Below, in pieces: positions 28,398-36,292 of a stretch of 64,000 bases of DNA (position 1 is its first letter; each line of letters begins with the position of its first letter). The position numbers and the translations under genes were made by a program. The DNA is from Cytophagales bacterium (GTDB lineage Bacteria; Bacteroidota; Bacteroidia; Cytophagales; Spirosomataceae). The stretch covers positions 1-64,000 of the forward strand of contig JANSYO010000003.1 of assembly GCA_024742395.1 (NCBI GenBank), given 5' to 3'. The notes beneath the pieces were generated by a model. That model made no database searches. It saw only the letters and a list, made by a program, of their open reading frames with translations, and was not told the DNA's origin.

Positions 28398-29278
28398 TTT
28401 TTTAGTTTTTTCAAAATATAAGGTTGGCCAGGGGCAAGCACTACGATTCTTGAAGGATTATTTATCAATTTCTTCAATTTCTCAGGGTCGCCATTAAAAG
28501 GGGCAAAGTCCGGAGCATCTACAGTACCCCAGTGCGATAATAGTAAAGGCGTGTCTGGATAAGCATTCGCAATTTTCACTGCACCCTCTAAAGTAAAATG
28601 CCATTCTGAATCAGAGAAATCGAATAAAATAGCATCTGGTGGTGTCATGGTCAGGTGTTCTGGCATAAGTTTAGAATCACCTTGTGCCCAAATAGTACCA
28701 TCTTTGGTTGTGATTAAAAAACCAGTACAGTCTTCTTTCTCAAAAAATCGTTTTGCTACACCAGGATAGGCATTTTGCCATTGATGGTCTGCGGGGGTTA
28801 GTTTTACTCGAACATCTTTACCAATTCTAAAATTCTCTCCGACTTTATGACCAGTGCTTTTCCAGCTTAAGTTTTTCATTAGAGAGTCTACATAGGTGGT
28901 AGAGTGAAACATACCAGTCTTTGTTGCCAGATCAGAATTAGTAGCAATACTAAAATGGTCATTATCGCTATGGGTAATTAAGATTGCATCCAAATGTGGT
29001 ATTTCCTCGGTTGTTATTGGAAAGTCTATCATAATAGGCATGTCAAAGCCTTTTAATAATGGGTCTATCATAAAGGTTGTCCCACGGGAATTGATAAGGA
29101 ATCCCGCATTTCCTGTCCATCGAATGATTGTTTTATTGGTTTTACTTAAAGCTTCTTTACCAAAAGGAATTGTTTCAGGAGCCTTGGCTTGGTATTTTTT
29201 AGTTGAGATGGTATTTTGTGCTTTTAAAACTTGGCCCGTAAACAAGCATAGAACCGTAAATAATATCTTATTTTTCAT
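28394..29278 (-). CDS. Secreted MBL-fold (UlaG-like) metallo-hydrolase
   Basis: The start is set at ATG 29278 (294 residues) because it places a Sec signal (KNKILFTVLCLFTGQVLKAQ) at the N-terminus; an ATG 33 bases upstream adds 11 residues. Metallo-beta-lactamase fold of the UlaG/YtnP-like kind: GNAGFLI, IDPLLKG, metal motif THSDNDHF with His103, Asp105, Asp107, His108, then TPADHQWQN and QGDSKL, and LLSHWGTVDAPDF. Likely a secreted lactonase or phosphodiesterase-like hydrolase. It leads an operon diverging from the AraC regulator at 29483. Confidence 0.87.
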   Translation of the reverse strand: MKNKILFTVLCLFTGQVLKAQNTISTKKYQAKAPETIPFGKEALSKTNKTIIRWTGNAGFLINSRGTTFMIDPLLKGFDMPIMIDFPITTEEIPHLDAILITHSDNDHFSIATNSDLATKTGMFHSTTYVDSLMKNLSWKSTGHKVGENFRIGKDVRVKLTPADHQWQNAYPGVAKRFFEKEDCTGFLITTKDGTIWAQGDSKLMPEHLTMTPPDAILFDFSDSEWHFTLEGAVKIANAYPDTPLLLSHWGTVDAPDFAPFNGDPEKLKKLINNPSRIVVLAPGQPYILKKLKK

Positions 29279-29412
29279 AGGTAGATTACTTTTAAAGTTT
29301 TCAACACTCAAATTTCAAGATTTATTTATTTGAATTATTTATACCTATTACAGAAACACTTACCATTATTACTGATTCGCAAAGGATTTCAAATCAATTG
29401 AATTTTTTGTTT

Positions 29413-29420
29413 TAGTTTTG
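29413..29420 (+). promoter_or_regulatory. -7 box TAGTTTTG ahead of second AraC-type gene
   Basis: Exact TAnnTTTG, 62 bases before ATG 29483. The predicted start of transcription (about 29426) leaves too little room for the GTG at 29432 as a start codon. A TTG at the right distance was not found. Confidence 0.45.
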
Positions 29421-29482
29421 GATAAGTCTCAGTGAACAAAATCAGTAAAAAGATATATTTGAATAAACTTAGGCATATCGAA

Positions 29483-30376
29483 ATGGAAAGGTTAAAAAAT
29501 ATTACCCAGTTTAATTCTGAAAGGGGTCACGAGACTTTGCATCCCTTAATAGGAGTATTAGACCAGTCGAAAAGCGTTCAAATTCCTTCACAAGTATACT
29601 TATCGGATCTGTATATTGTTTTTATAAAAAATGTGAAATGCGAGGAATTAAAGTATGGAAGAAGTCAATATGATTATCAAGAAGATACCCTTATTTTTAT
29701 TGCTCCCGGTCAAGTTTTCGGATTTGATTTAGGCGACGGGGCATTAATCCAGCCAAACGGATGGGTATTATGTTTCCATCCAGATTTTATTCATGGCACC
29801 TCTTTAGGAAAAACAATTAGAGACTATGGATTTTTTTCTTATTCTACGAATGAAGCCTTACATGTTTCGAAACGCGAGCGTCAAATTGTAATTGAATGCT
29901 TAACAAAAATTCAGGAAGAGCTTAGCCGAGGTATTGATAAACATAGTAAAATGCTAATTGTGAGTAATATAGAGTTGCTTTTGAATTACTGCATTCGGTT
30001 TTATGACCGTCAGTTTATCATTCGTGAGCCTTTAAACAAAGATATTTTAACTCGATTCGACATACTTTTAGATGAATACATTAAACATGGAAAAGCTCAA
30101 AATCTTGGTTTCCCGTCGGTGACTTATTGTGCATCTGAGTTAAATCTATCTGCCAATTACTTTGGCGATTTGATAAAAAAAGAAACGGGTATTTCGGCAC
30201 AGGAATATATCCAAACCAAACTCATCGATGCAGCAAAAGAAAGGATACATGACTCCGCGAAATCTTTAAGTGAAATCTCATTCGAACTCGGATTCAAATA
30301 CCCACAACACTTTACCAGATTATTTAAGCAGAAGGTAGGTGTAAGTCCGCTGGAGTATCGACTGTCTGAAAATTGA
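29483..30376 (+). CDS. AraC-family transcriptional regulator (paralogue of 26219)
   Basis: 297 residues from ATG 29483, which aligns with the start of its paralogue at 26219 (NITQFNSERGHETLHPL against NISQYNSDLNQKTLHPL). The ligand-binding half (CEELKYGRSQYDYQEDTLIFIAPGQV) and the double helix-turn-helix (YCASELNLSANYFGDLIKKETG; LSEISFELGFKYPQHFTRLFKQKVG) are both conserved. It diverges from the MBL-SnoaL-barrel operon and probably controls it. The match to its neighbour shows an old duplication of regulator plus divergent operon. Confidence 0.92.
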   Translation: MERLKNITQFNSERGHETLHPLIGVLDQSKSVQIPSQVYLSDLYIVFIKNVKCEELKYGRSQYDYQEDTLIFIAPGQVFGFDLGDGALIQPNGWVLCFHPDFIHGTSLGKTIRDYGFFSYSTNEALHVSKRERQIVIECLTKIQEELSRGIDKHSKMLIVSNIELLLNYCIRFYDRQFIIREPLNKDILTRFDILLDEYIKHGKAQNLGFPSVTYCASELNLSANYFGDLIKKETGISAQEYIQTKLIDAAKERIHDSAKSLSEISFELGFKYPQHFTRLFKQKVGVSPLEYRLSEN

Positions 30377-30471
30377 AGCTAAATCAATCCTCAGAAGGAA
30401 TTTTCTCCTGAGAATGAAACCAATCCATTTTTTCAAAAAAAAGCCTCTCACAGCCCCTTTTCAGGGCGATT

Positions 30472-30517
30472 GTCATACTATGACGTATCAAATACCATCC
30501 GATGGCGTATGAAATAC
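30472..30517 (+). promoter_or_regulatory. Operator-like direct repeats and palindromes ahead of Xre-SnoaL gene
   Basis: ATGACGTATCAAATAC (30480-30495) and ATGGCGTATGAAATAC (30502-30517) agree at 14 of 16 positions and are exactly 22 bases apart, two DNA turns. Each contains the small palindrome GTATnAAATAC. GTCATACTATGAC (30472-30484) and CCATCCGATGG (30495-30505) are further perfect palindromes. The block ends 6 bases before the -7 box, so it covers the -33 region: a good candidate autoregulatory site for the Xre protein. Confidence 0.6.
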
Positions 30518-30523
30518 TTTAGC

Positions 30524-30531
30524 TACATTTG
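30524..30531 (+). promoter_or_regulatory. -7 box TACATTTG of Xre-SnoaL gene
   Basis: Exact TAnnTTTG, 48 bases before ATG 30580. It overlaps the alternative TTG codon at 30529, which therefore cannot be the start. Confidence 0.5.
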
Positions 30532-30579
30532 ATTTCATTTTTTTATAGAACTAGGATTGCGGAACATTTGAAACCAGTA

Positions 30580-31317
30580 ATGACACAGCCGGAACTAGGA
30601 AACAAAATTTCAGAACTGCGTCTGGCCAAAGGACTCACTCAAACCGAACTTGCCGAAAGCTGTAATGTAAGCTTACGGACCATTCAGCGAATTGAGGCGG
30701 CAGAGGTAATTCCCCGGGCGTATACGGTAAAACAGATTTTTGAAGCCCTGGGCCAATCAGATTATTTTGATGTTCAGACCGCTCAAAATGAACGTTCCCG
30801 TCGTGAAGAAAAGAACTGGTTTTCAGATCAAACTAATTCAAATCCTTTAAGTAGAAAAAAAATGAGAATTGTCTATGTTATCGCTTTATTACTGGGCTCC
30901 CTTGGTCTGGCCTTAATCGGCGTTACAGAATATCTGAAAACCAAAAATTATCAAAAGAATGATGGAGGGCTGCCAGAGATTAGCTTTGACTTCGTTTCTG
31001 AATTTAATGCCGGAGAGATGGAAAATATTGGTTCTATTTTCCTGAATACCGCCACCATGCTGCCTCTGGACCATACCGAACTTCATGGAAGAGCTGAAAT
31101 AATCAATTACTACAAGGATGTTTATGATACAGGGTTCAGATTAATTTCTGAAAAGGTCAACTTTTCACAGATCACAGATTCTGTGGCAATAGAGCATGGT
31201 AGCTGGACAGGCTGGAACCAAAAGAATTTTCAAGGCTCTTACATGGCACAATGGAAGAAAGTAAACGGCAAATGGTATATTGAAAACTACATAAGCAATC
31301 ATAGCCGTGAATACTAA
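30580..31317 (+). CDS. Membrane-anchored Xre-type regulator with SnoaL-like extracytoplasmic domain
   Basis: 245 residues from ATG 30580. Residues about 7-60 form an Xre helix-turn-helix (LGNKISELRLAKGLTQTELAESCNVSLRTIQRIEAAEV). A linker rich in charged residues leads to one membrane span (about 96-115, RIVYVIALLLGSLGLALIGV). The rest (about 130-245) is an NTF2/SnoaL-like domain: FDFVSEFNAGEMENIGSIFLNTATMLPLD, GRAEIINYYKDVYDTGF, YMAQWKKVNGKWYIENYISN. The DNA-binding end is cytoplasmic and the SnoaL end should face the periplasm, giving a one-component sensor. The upstream direct repeats suggest autoregulation. Confidence 0.85.
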   Translation: MTQPELGNKISELRLAKGLTQTELAESCNVSLRTIQRIEAAEVIPRAYTVKQIFEALGQSDYFDVQTAQNERSRREEKNWFSDQTNSNPLSRKKMRIVYVIALLLGSLGLALIGVTEYLKTKNYQKNDGGLPEISFDFVSEFNAGEMENIGSIFLNTATMLPLDHTELHGRAEIINYYKDVYDTGFRLISEKVNFSQITDSVAIEHGSWTGWNQKNFQGSYMAQWKKVNGKWYIENYISNHSREY

Positions 31318-31341
31318 AACCAGATTTTCCTAAGAAAGTAA

Positions 31342-31369
31342 AAAGGTCAGACTTCTCAGCCCGACCTTT
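31342..31369. terminator. Hairpin between convergent genes
   Basis: AAAGGTC (31342-31348) pairs with GACCTTT (31363-31369) between the Xre gene and the converging carboxylesterase gene. The T-runs are poor, so it is only a possible bidirectional terminator. Confidence 0.35.
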
Positions 31370-31378
31370 CCCTATTGT

Positions 31379-33022
31379 TTAAACCAAAGATTTTCGGGCT
31401 TCTCTGTCCGGATCGTTCAGCAGCTCTGGCTCGTCATCCAGAATCATGGTTTCTCCGTTTTCTTTCGAATACGGGGTCCAGGTAGGTAAGCCACCCCCAT
31501 TAGGGTCGCCTTTTTGCATAAAGCTTATCAGCGATTTCGCCATTTTCTCTGAAAGTGCTTTGGGTCTTTTTCCTCCGCCCGTGTGTGTTAACATTCTGTC
31601 TGTGTTATAGAACCAGAAACAAATGTCATCACAATGAAAGGCTCTCATTCTGTTATCAAAAAGCGGTGGCTGCCAGCCATACCAGGCCATATACACCGGC
31701 GTGCTGCTTTGTGATGACTTTGCATCAGCAATGGAAACCACCCTTTGACGATTCGATAAAATCATTGACCACAACTCCACAGGCTTGGCTTCAGGAAAAT
31801 TCTTTGCGTAAGCATCCACAATGGCACCCGATTTTTCACCAAACCTCGGTTCAATCTTTTCTTTTACTTCCTCCAGGCTTACTTTCTCCAGGCTAGAGTC
31901 TGACCGACTGGGACTAAACTCATTAAAAGTAGAGCAAATCATTAACGGGATATAGGCTGAAAAATGATCTGATTCCTGGAAGAAACTTCCATCTTTTAGG
32001 AACTCACCGTCTCCAACAGGTGCAAAACCTCCTCTGCTTATAGCATACTTTTCTTCTTCAGTTTTCATAGCCTCTACGGCCTTATTGGCAATGTCAATAT
32101 ACTCCCGCCAGGAAAGGGACTGTAGTTTGTCAATCTCCCCTACTTTCAGACCTGCCTCTTTCATTATTTGAAGCCCCAGTTTCTCTGCATATTCTTTGTT
32201 TTGGCTTTCCAGTGAACCCCCACTTAAAACCACGGCCTTATGAAAAAGTCCTTTTGCGGCGGGCATATTCATCAGCGTAGTCACCTTAGACCCTCCGCCA
32301 GACTGCCCCATGATGGTTACATTGGAAGCATCGCCACCAAAATTTACAATATTGTCTCTTACCCACTCCAAAGCAGCCACCATATCCAGGTTACCTACAT
32401 TGCCCGAAGCGGCACTACCTCCCGCTGCCTTCAAATCTGAGTACCCGATGGGCCCCAGTCGGTGATTGATAGAACAAAAAACCAGATCACCCAGTCTGGC
32501 AATATTTTCTCCATGATAGCCGTCTTGTTCTATGGCGTTACCATTGGTATAGCCGCCTCCATGAAGCCAAACCAAAACCGGACGTTTTTTTGAGTCTGTG
32601 GCAGGCGTCCAAACATTTATTCTCAAACAGTCTTCAGAGAGGTCATCGTAATTCCAATGGTCAATAAAAGAAGCATACACGTTAGCATAGCGATTATCCA
32701 TTATTTGTGGAGCTGTGTTTCCCCACCAAAGTGCCGGTCTTACGTCTGTCCATGAAGCTGGCTTTTGGGGTGGCATAAAGCGGTTTTTACCCGAGGTATC
32801 TGCCCCATAAGGAATACCCAGAAAGGTTTTTATTCCTTGCATTTCAAAACCTCTGACCTTGCCGTATTGTGTAGTGGCTACGGCAATCTCATCGCCTACA
32901 TGCAGTAGCTGTTCGCCATGGTCTGTTTCCTCATTTTTTGCGGCCACGGCACATCCGGAAACACTTAGACCCGCCGCTGTAAAGCCCAGCGACTGAATAA
33001 AGTTACGTCTGGAAAAACTCAT
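31379..33022 (-). CDS. Carboxylesterase family lipoprotein with Tat signal
   Basis: 547 residues of the type-B carboxylesterase/lipase family. The N-terminus combines a twin-arginine motif (SRRNFIQSLG) with a lipobox (LSVSGC, Cys24), so it is probably exported folded and then lipidated. Family motifs: EDCLRINVW (130-138), VLVWLHGGGYTNG (149-161), nucleophile elbow IMGQSGGGS with Ser241, FCSINHRLG. A late His (RAFHCDDICFWF) is the likely third triad member. It is a distant relative of the enzyme at 24437 but stands alone, converging on the Xre gene. Confidence 0.9.
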   Translation of the reverse strand: MSFSRRNFIQSLGFTAAGLSVSGCAVAAKNEETDHGEQLLHVGDEIAVATTQYGKVRGFEMQGIKTFLGIPYGADTSGKNRFMPPQKPASWTDVRPALWWGNTAPQIMDNRYANVYASFIDHWNYDDLSEDCLRINVWTPATDSKKRPVLVWLHGGGYTNGNAIEQDGYHGENIARLGDLVFCSINHRLGPIGYSDLKAAGGSAASGNVGNLDMVAALEWVRDNIVNFGGDASNVTIMGQSGGGSKVTTLMNMPAAKGLFHKAVVLSGGSLESQNKEYAEKLGLQIMKEAGLKVGEIDKLQSLSWREYIDIANKAVEAMKTEEEKYAISRGGFAPVGDGEFLKDGSFFQESDHFSAYIPLMICSTFNEFSPSRSDSSLEKVSLEEVKEKIEPRFGEKSGAIVDAYAKNFPEAKPVELWSMILSNRQRVVSIADAKSSQSSTPVYMAWYGWQPPLFDNRMRAFHCDDICFWFYNTDRMLTHTGGGKRPKALSEKMAKSLISFMQKGDPNGGGLPTWTPYSKENGETMILDDEPELLNDPDREARKSLV

Positions 33023-33286
33023 AATTATTATTTTAATAGGTTGTAATTAAGTCTTCTAAAATACAAGAGATTTCTCCACAATTCATTGATCGACAAGGCT
33101 TTTCGGCGAACCCTAAGAATTCATCGATAGATAGGGGGATTTAAGGATGGGTGGGGAGGGTTAAATGGTATCAAATGAATGGACTAAAACTATGATACAA
33201 AATGAAAAAGGGTGTAATGAAATCCAGTCAGTAAAATTAATTGTAAGAAATTGAAATCATACCCTAAAAAAGAGTGGAATTTCAAC
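33023..33286. other. Non-coding gap between carboxylesterase and the small basic ORF
   Basis: I see no gene here. The stretch holds the promoter side of the carboxylesterase gene and an unusual G-rich patch on the plus strand near 33130-33165 (GGGGGA, GGGTGGGGAGGG) in otherwise AT-rich DNA. Confidence 0.5.
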
Positions 33287-33315
33287 AAAAAAATCGACTC
33301 ATTTCGATTTTTTTT
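33287..33315. terminator. Bidirectional terminator-like hairpin before the small basic ORF
   Basis: AAAAAAATCGA (33287-33297), loop CTCATT, TCGATTTTTTTT (33304-33315): an 11-bp stem with A-tract on one side and T-tract on the other, so it could stop transcripts from either direction. It ends 28 bases before the ATG of the small ORF. Confidence 0.5.
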
Positions 33316-33343
33316 GTACCTTTTGAGATAAAGGATTTAAAGT

Positions 33344-33700
33344 ATGGCAAAACGAAGATTAACTAAGTTGGAAAAAAAGGAACAAAGAAAACAGAATTAT
33401 AAAAGGCAATTTCTAGAAATGCACAGGAATGAACAAAGAAAAAAACTATTGGCAATTTCCGAAAATGAAAAACTAATTGATAAAACGCTAAATACGAAAA
33501 AGGAAACATCAAAAAGTTTTAAAAGGATTTCCATTAGAAGAAGAGAGTTAAAATACAATTCAAATCTTAGTATATCATTTCTTACAAACAAAAAGAGTTA
33601 TGTCACATTCATAAAAAAAGACTTTACACCAAAATTTAAAATTATAAAATGTGTTCAAAGAGGCTCAGTAGTTACATTTCAAATGGAAGAAAAATATTGA
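33344..33700 (+). CDS. Small highly basic protein of unknown function beside the CRISPR array
   Basis: 118 residues with 23 Lys and 11 Arg (about 29% basic). The first half is a long charged helix (RRLTKLEKKEQRKQNYKRQFLEMHRNEQRKKLL) and the second half looks like short strands (LSISFLTNKKSYVTFIKKDF, KFKIIKCVQRGSVVTFQMEE). No signal, no membrane segment. I do not recognise a family; binding to nucleic acid is suggested only by composition. The stop codon (33698-33700) lies 3 bases before the degenerate terminal CRISPR repeat and the gene points into the array. It is more AT-rich than its neighbours. It could be an orphan host gene or an accessory gene of the CRISPR locus. Confidence 0.6.
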   Translation: MAKRRLTKLEKKEQRKQNYKRQFLEMHRNEQRKKLLAISENEKLIDKTLNTKKETSKSFKRISIRRRELKYNSNLSISFLTNKKSYVTFIKKDFTPKFKIIKCVQRGSVVTFQMEEKY

Positions 33701-33703
33701 AAT

Positions 33704-35847
33704 TTATTCAATTGCTTTCGATCTTTGACATCTGATAACTTGGGTGATAAAATAGGCTGCGATAAGCGAGTTGTGAATTGCTTTCGATCTTTGACATCTG
33801 ATAACGGACAGTAATTCAAGGCTTTCAACGATGTGTTGTGAATTGCTTTCGATCTTTGACATCTGATAACTTGGGCTACTGGCAATACATACCCAGTGAA
33901 GTTGTGAATTGCTTTCGATCTTTGACATCTGATAACTCTTTGACCTTTGTGGTATTAACAATTATGGTTGTGAATTGCTTTCGATCTTTGACATCTGATA
34001 ACAACTAGCCAAATCCAACTCGTTAGACTGCAGTTGTGAATTGCTTTCGATCTTTGACATCTGATAACTCTACTTCACCTGCAGAGAAATAGAAGTTAGT
34101 TGTGAATTGCTTTCGATCTTTGACATCTGATAACAATGCTCTGGGAGCAAAGAGCAATAATACGTTGTGAATTGCTTTCGATCTTTGACATCTGATAACA
34201 CGCCATAGACGGCGAACCCACAGCCTACCGTTGTGAATTGCTTTCGATCTTTGACATCTGATAACATGAAAATCTTCAATCACAGGCTATTCTTCGTTGT
34301 GAATTGCTTTCGATCTTTGACATCTGATAACTGCTAAATAGGTATTGGTTATTGGTTAATGTTGTGAATTGCTTTCGATCTTTGACATCTGATAACTTAA
34401 CAATTCTAATGAGCAATGGATTATTTGTTGTGAATTGCTTTCGATCTTTGACATCTGATAACTAATGAAAGTCTTAATACTGCCCTTACTGGGTTGTGAA
34501 TTGCTTTCGATCTTTGACATCTGATAACAAAGATATTTTGAAGCAGTTAACAGAGTGCGTTGTGAATTGCTTTCGATCTTTGACATCTGATAACTTGATA
34601 GTCGTCATATTCACCAGATGAGTAGTTGTGAATTGCTTTCGATCTTTGACATCTGATAACATGCATGCATGAGTCGTGCTTGTGAATGACGTTGTGAATT
34701 GCTTTCGATCTTTGACATCTGATAACTGGATGCGGACCATGCGGATGACCAATCAGGTTGTGAATTGCTTTCGATCTTTGACATCTGATAACTGTCCAAC
34801 GTTCTAATACAGGAACAGAACGTTGTGAATTGCTTTCGATCTTTGACATCTGATAACTTAACGCTGACAATCACCAACGAAGAAGGCGTTGTGAATTGCT
34901 TTCGATCTTTGACATCTGATAACGTCCGGTATGGTATGATATAGATTACAGCAGTTGTGAATTGCTTTCGATCTTTGACATCTGATAACATACGCCTCAC
35001 GGGCCGCATCATCAGCACCGTTGTGAATTGCTTTCGATCTTTGACATCTGATAACTTAAGCCCAGCCCTATACACCGAGTATATAGTTGTGAATTGCTTT
35101 CGATCTTTGACATCTGATAACCATCACCGGGATGTCTGGTCTATGGGGGTTGTTGTGAATTGCTTTCGATCTTTGACATCTGATAACTACCTTATAAATA
35201 CACAGAGTATCAGGCTGGTTGTGAATTGCTTTCGATCTTTGACATCTGATAACAACGGCTGAGAAGATCGAAGCGGTTAGCAAGTTGTGAATTGCTTTCG
35301 ATCTTTGACATCTGATAACGCTTGATCCATTCTTTGAAATCACCAGGCAGTTGTGAATTGCTTTCGATCTTTGACATCTGATAACGTCTAAACTCGGCAT
35401 TACGTTCAGCAATCAGTTGTGAATTGCTTTCGATCTTTGACATCTGATAACAGGCTTAAGAGTGAATAAAATATACTTGTCGTTGTGAATTGCTTTCGAT
35501 CTTTGACATCTGATAACGTGAAATCAGGAAAGTACTTATAAAAGCCCGTTGTGAATTGCTTTCGATCTTTGACATCTGATAACTACTGTGAATGTGCTTA
35601 TCCCTGAAGCTAAGTTGTGAATTGCTTTCGATCTTTGACATCTGATAACTGCACGGTGAAACCATTGATAAATGATATAGTTGTGAATTGCTTTCGATCT
35701 TTGACATCTGATAACAGCTGCCTGAAAACAATGAGTACCTGGTGGGTTGTGAATTGCTTTCGATCTTTGACATCTGATAACTCGCGGTACTCTGGTCCCG
35801 GATGAAGGCAAGTTGTGAATTGCTTTCGATCTTTGACATCTGATAAC
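33704..35847 (+). CRISPR. Type II-C CRISPR array, 33 repeats and 32 spacers
   Basis: Repeats are 36 bases, starting GTTGTGAATTGCTTTCG and ending ACATCTGATAAC. I located 33, at 33704, 33770, 33835, 33901 and so on to 35812. Spacers are 30 bases, except four of 29 (following the repeats at 33770, 34099, 34296 and 34757), and all differ. All repeats looked identical except the first, whose initial six bases are replaced (TTATTC for GTTGTG). The tracrRNA anti-repeat complements the repeat as written, so crRNAs are read on the plus strand, opposite to the cas genes. The intact end adjoins cas2. The repeat contains GATCTTTG, one base from the TAnnTTTG promoter box, in line with repeat-borne promoters known in other II-C arrays. 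Confidence 0.97.
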
Positions 35848-35928
35848 ATACTATGCTATAAGGTGTATGCTATCAGCCATTTAGCAGCCAAAAATGTCAA
35901 AGAAAATGGAATTAGATGTTATGAACAG

Positions 35929-35946
35929 AACCCGCTTCGGCGGGTT
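35929..35946 (+). terminator. Hairpin between CRISPR array and cas2
   Basis: AACCCGC, loop TTCG, GCGGGTT: a 7-bp stem with a stable UUCG loop followed on the plus strand by ATTTCATTT. The T-rich side lies in the direction of array transcription, so it probably ends the crRNA transcript; it may also end the cas operon, whose stop codon is 7 bases away on the other strand. Confidence 0.65.
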
Positions 35947-35953
35947 ATTTCAT

Positions 35954-36292
35954 TTAGAATAACTCCAATTGTTGTGGAGTATCGGGCCGGTCACCTTCAA
36001 ACTGGCCTTTGTAGAATTCCATTCGACCAAATTGTGCATCGGTAATCTCGAAAATGATCACCTCCCCTTTTTTCGGTAAAATTCGCTTTACCCGTTTTTT
36101 ATGAACTTCTGAGTTCTCACGGCTGGCACAGTGGCGGGCATAAATACTGTATTGGATCATACTAAAGCCGTCACGCATTATATCTTTACGAAATCTCGCA
36201 TAGGCTTTCCGGTCTTTTTTGGTAGTCGTTGGTAAATCAAAATACACAAAAAGCCACATGATACGGTATTGGTTTAGACGGTCAAAACTCAT
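35954..36292 (-). CDS. cas2: CRISPR-associated endoribonuclease-like Cas2
   Basis: 112 residues, usual for type II Cas2. The start (YRIMWLFVYFDLPTTTKKDRKAYARFRKDIMRDGFSMIQYSIYARHC) has the ferredoxin-like strand with the conserved Asp of VYFDLPT. With Cas1 it forms the complex that inserts new spacers; in that complex Cas2 is structural. Its ATG overlaps the cas1 stop by four bases. It is the last cas gene, 106 bases from the array. Confidence 0.96.
   Translation of the reverse strand: MSFDRLNQYRIMWLFVYFDLPTTTKKDRKAYARFRKDIMRDGFSMIQYSIYARHCASRENSEVHKKRVKRILPKKGEVIIFEITDAQFGRMEFYKGQFEGDRPDTPQQLELF

Noticed and set aside
33740-33900. Spacers 1 and 3 both starting TTGGG, as a sign of a duplicated spacer
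   Set aside because: They differ after the first five bases; no spacer pair I compared is alike.
33704-35847. Many ORFs of 60-150 codons on both strands, with repeated phrases such as SDVKDRKQFTT, MSKIESNSQ and VVNCFRSLTSDN
   Set aside because: They are translations of the CRISPR repeat in different frames; the period of 66 bases, a multiple of three, keeps the frames open.
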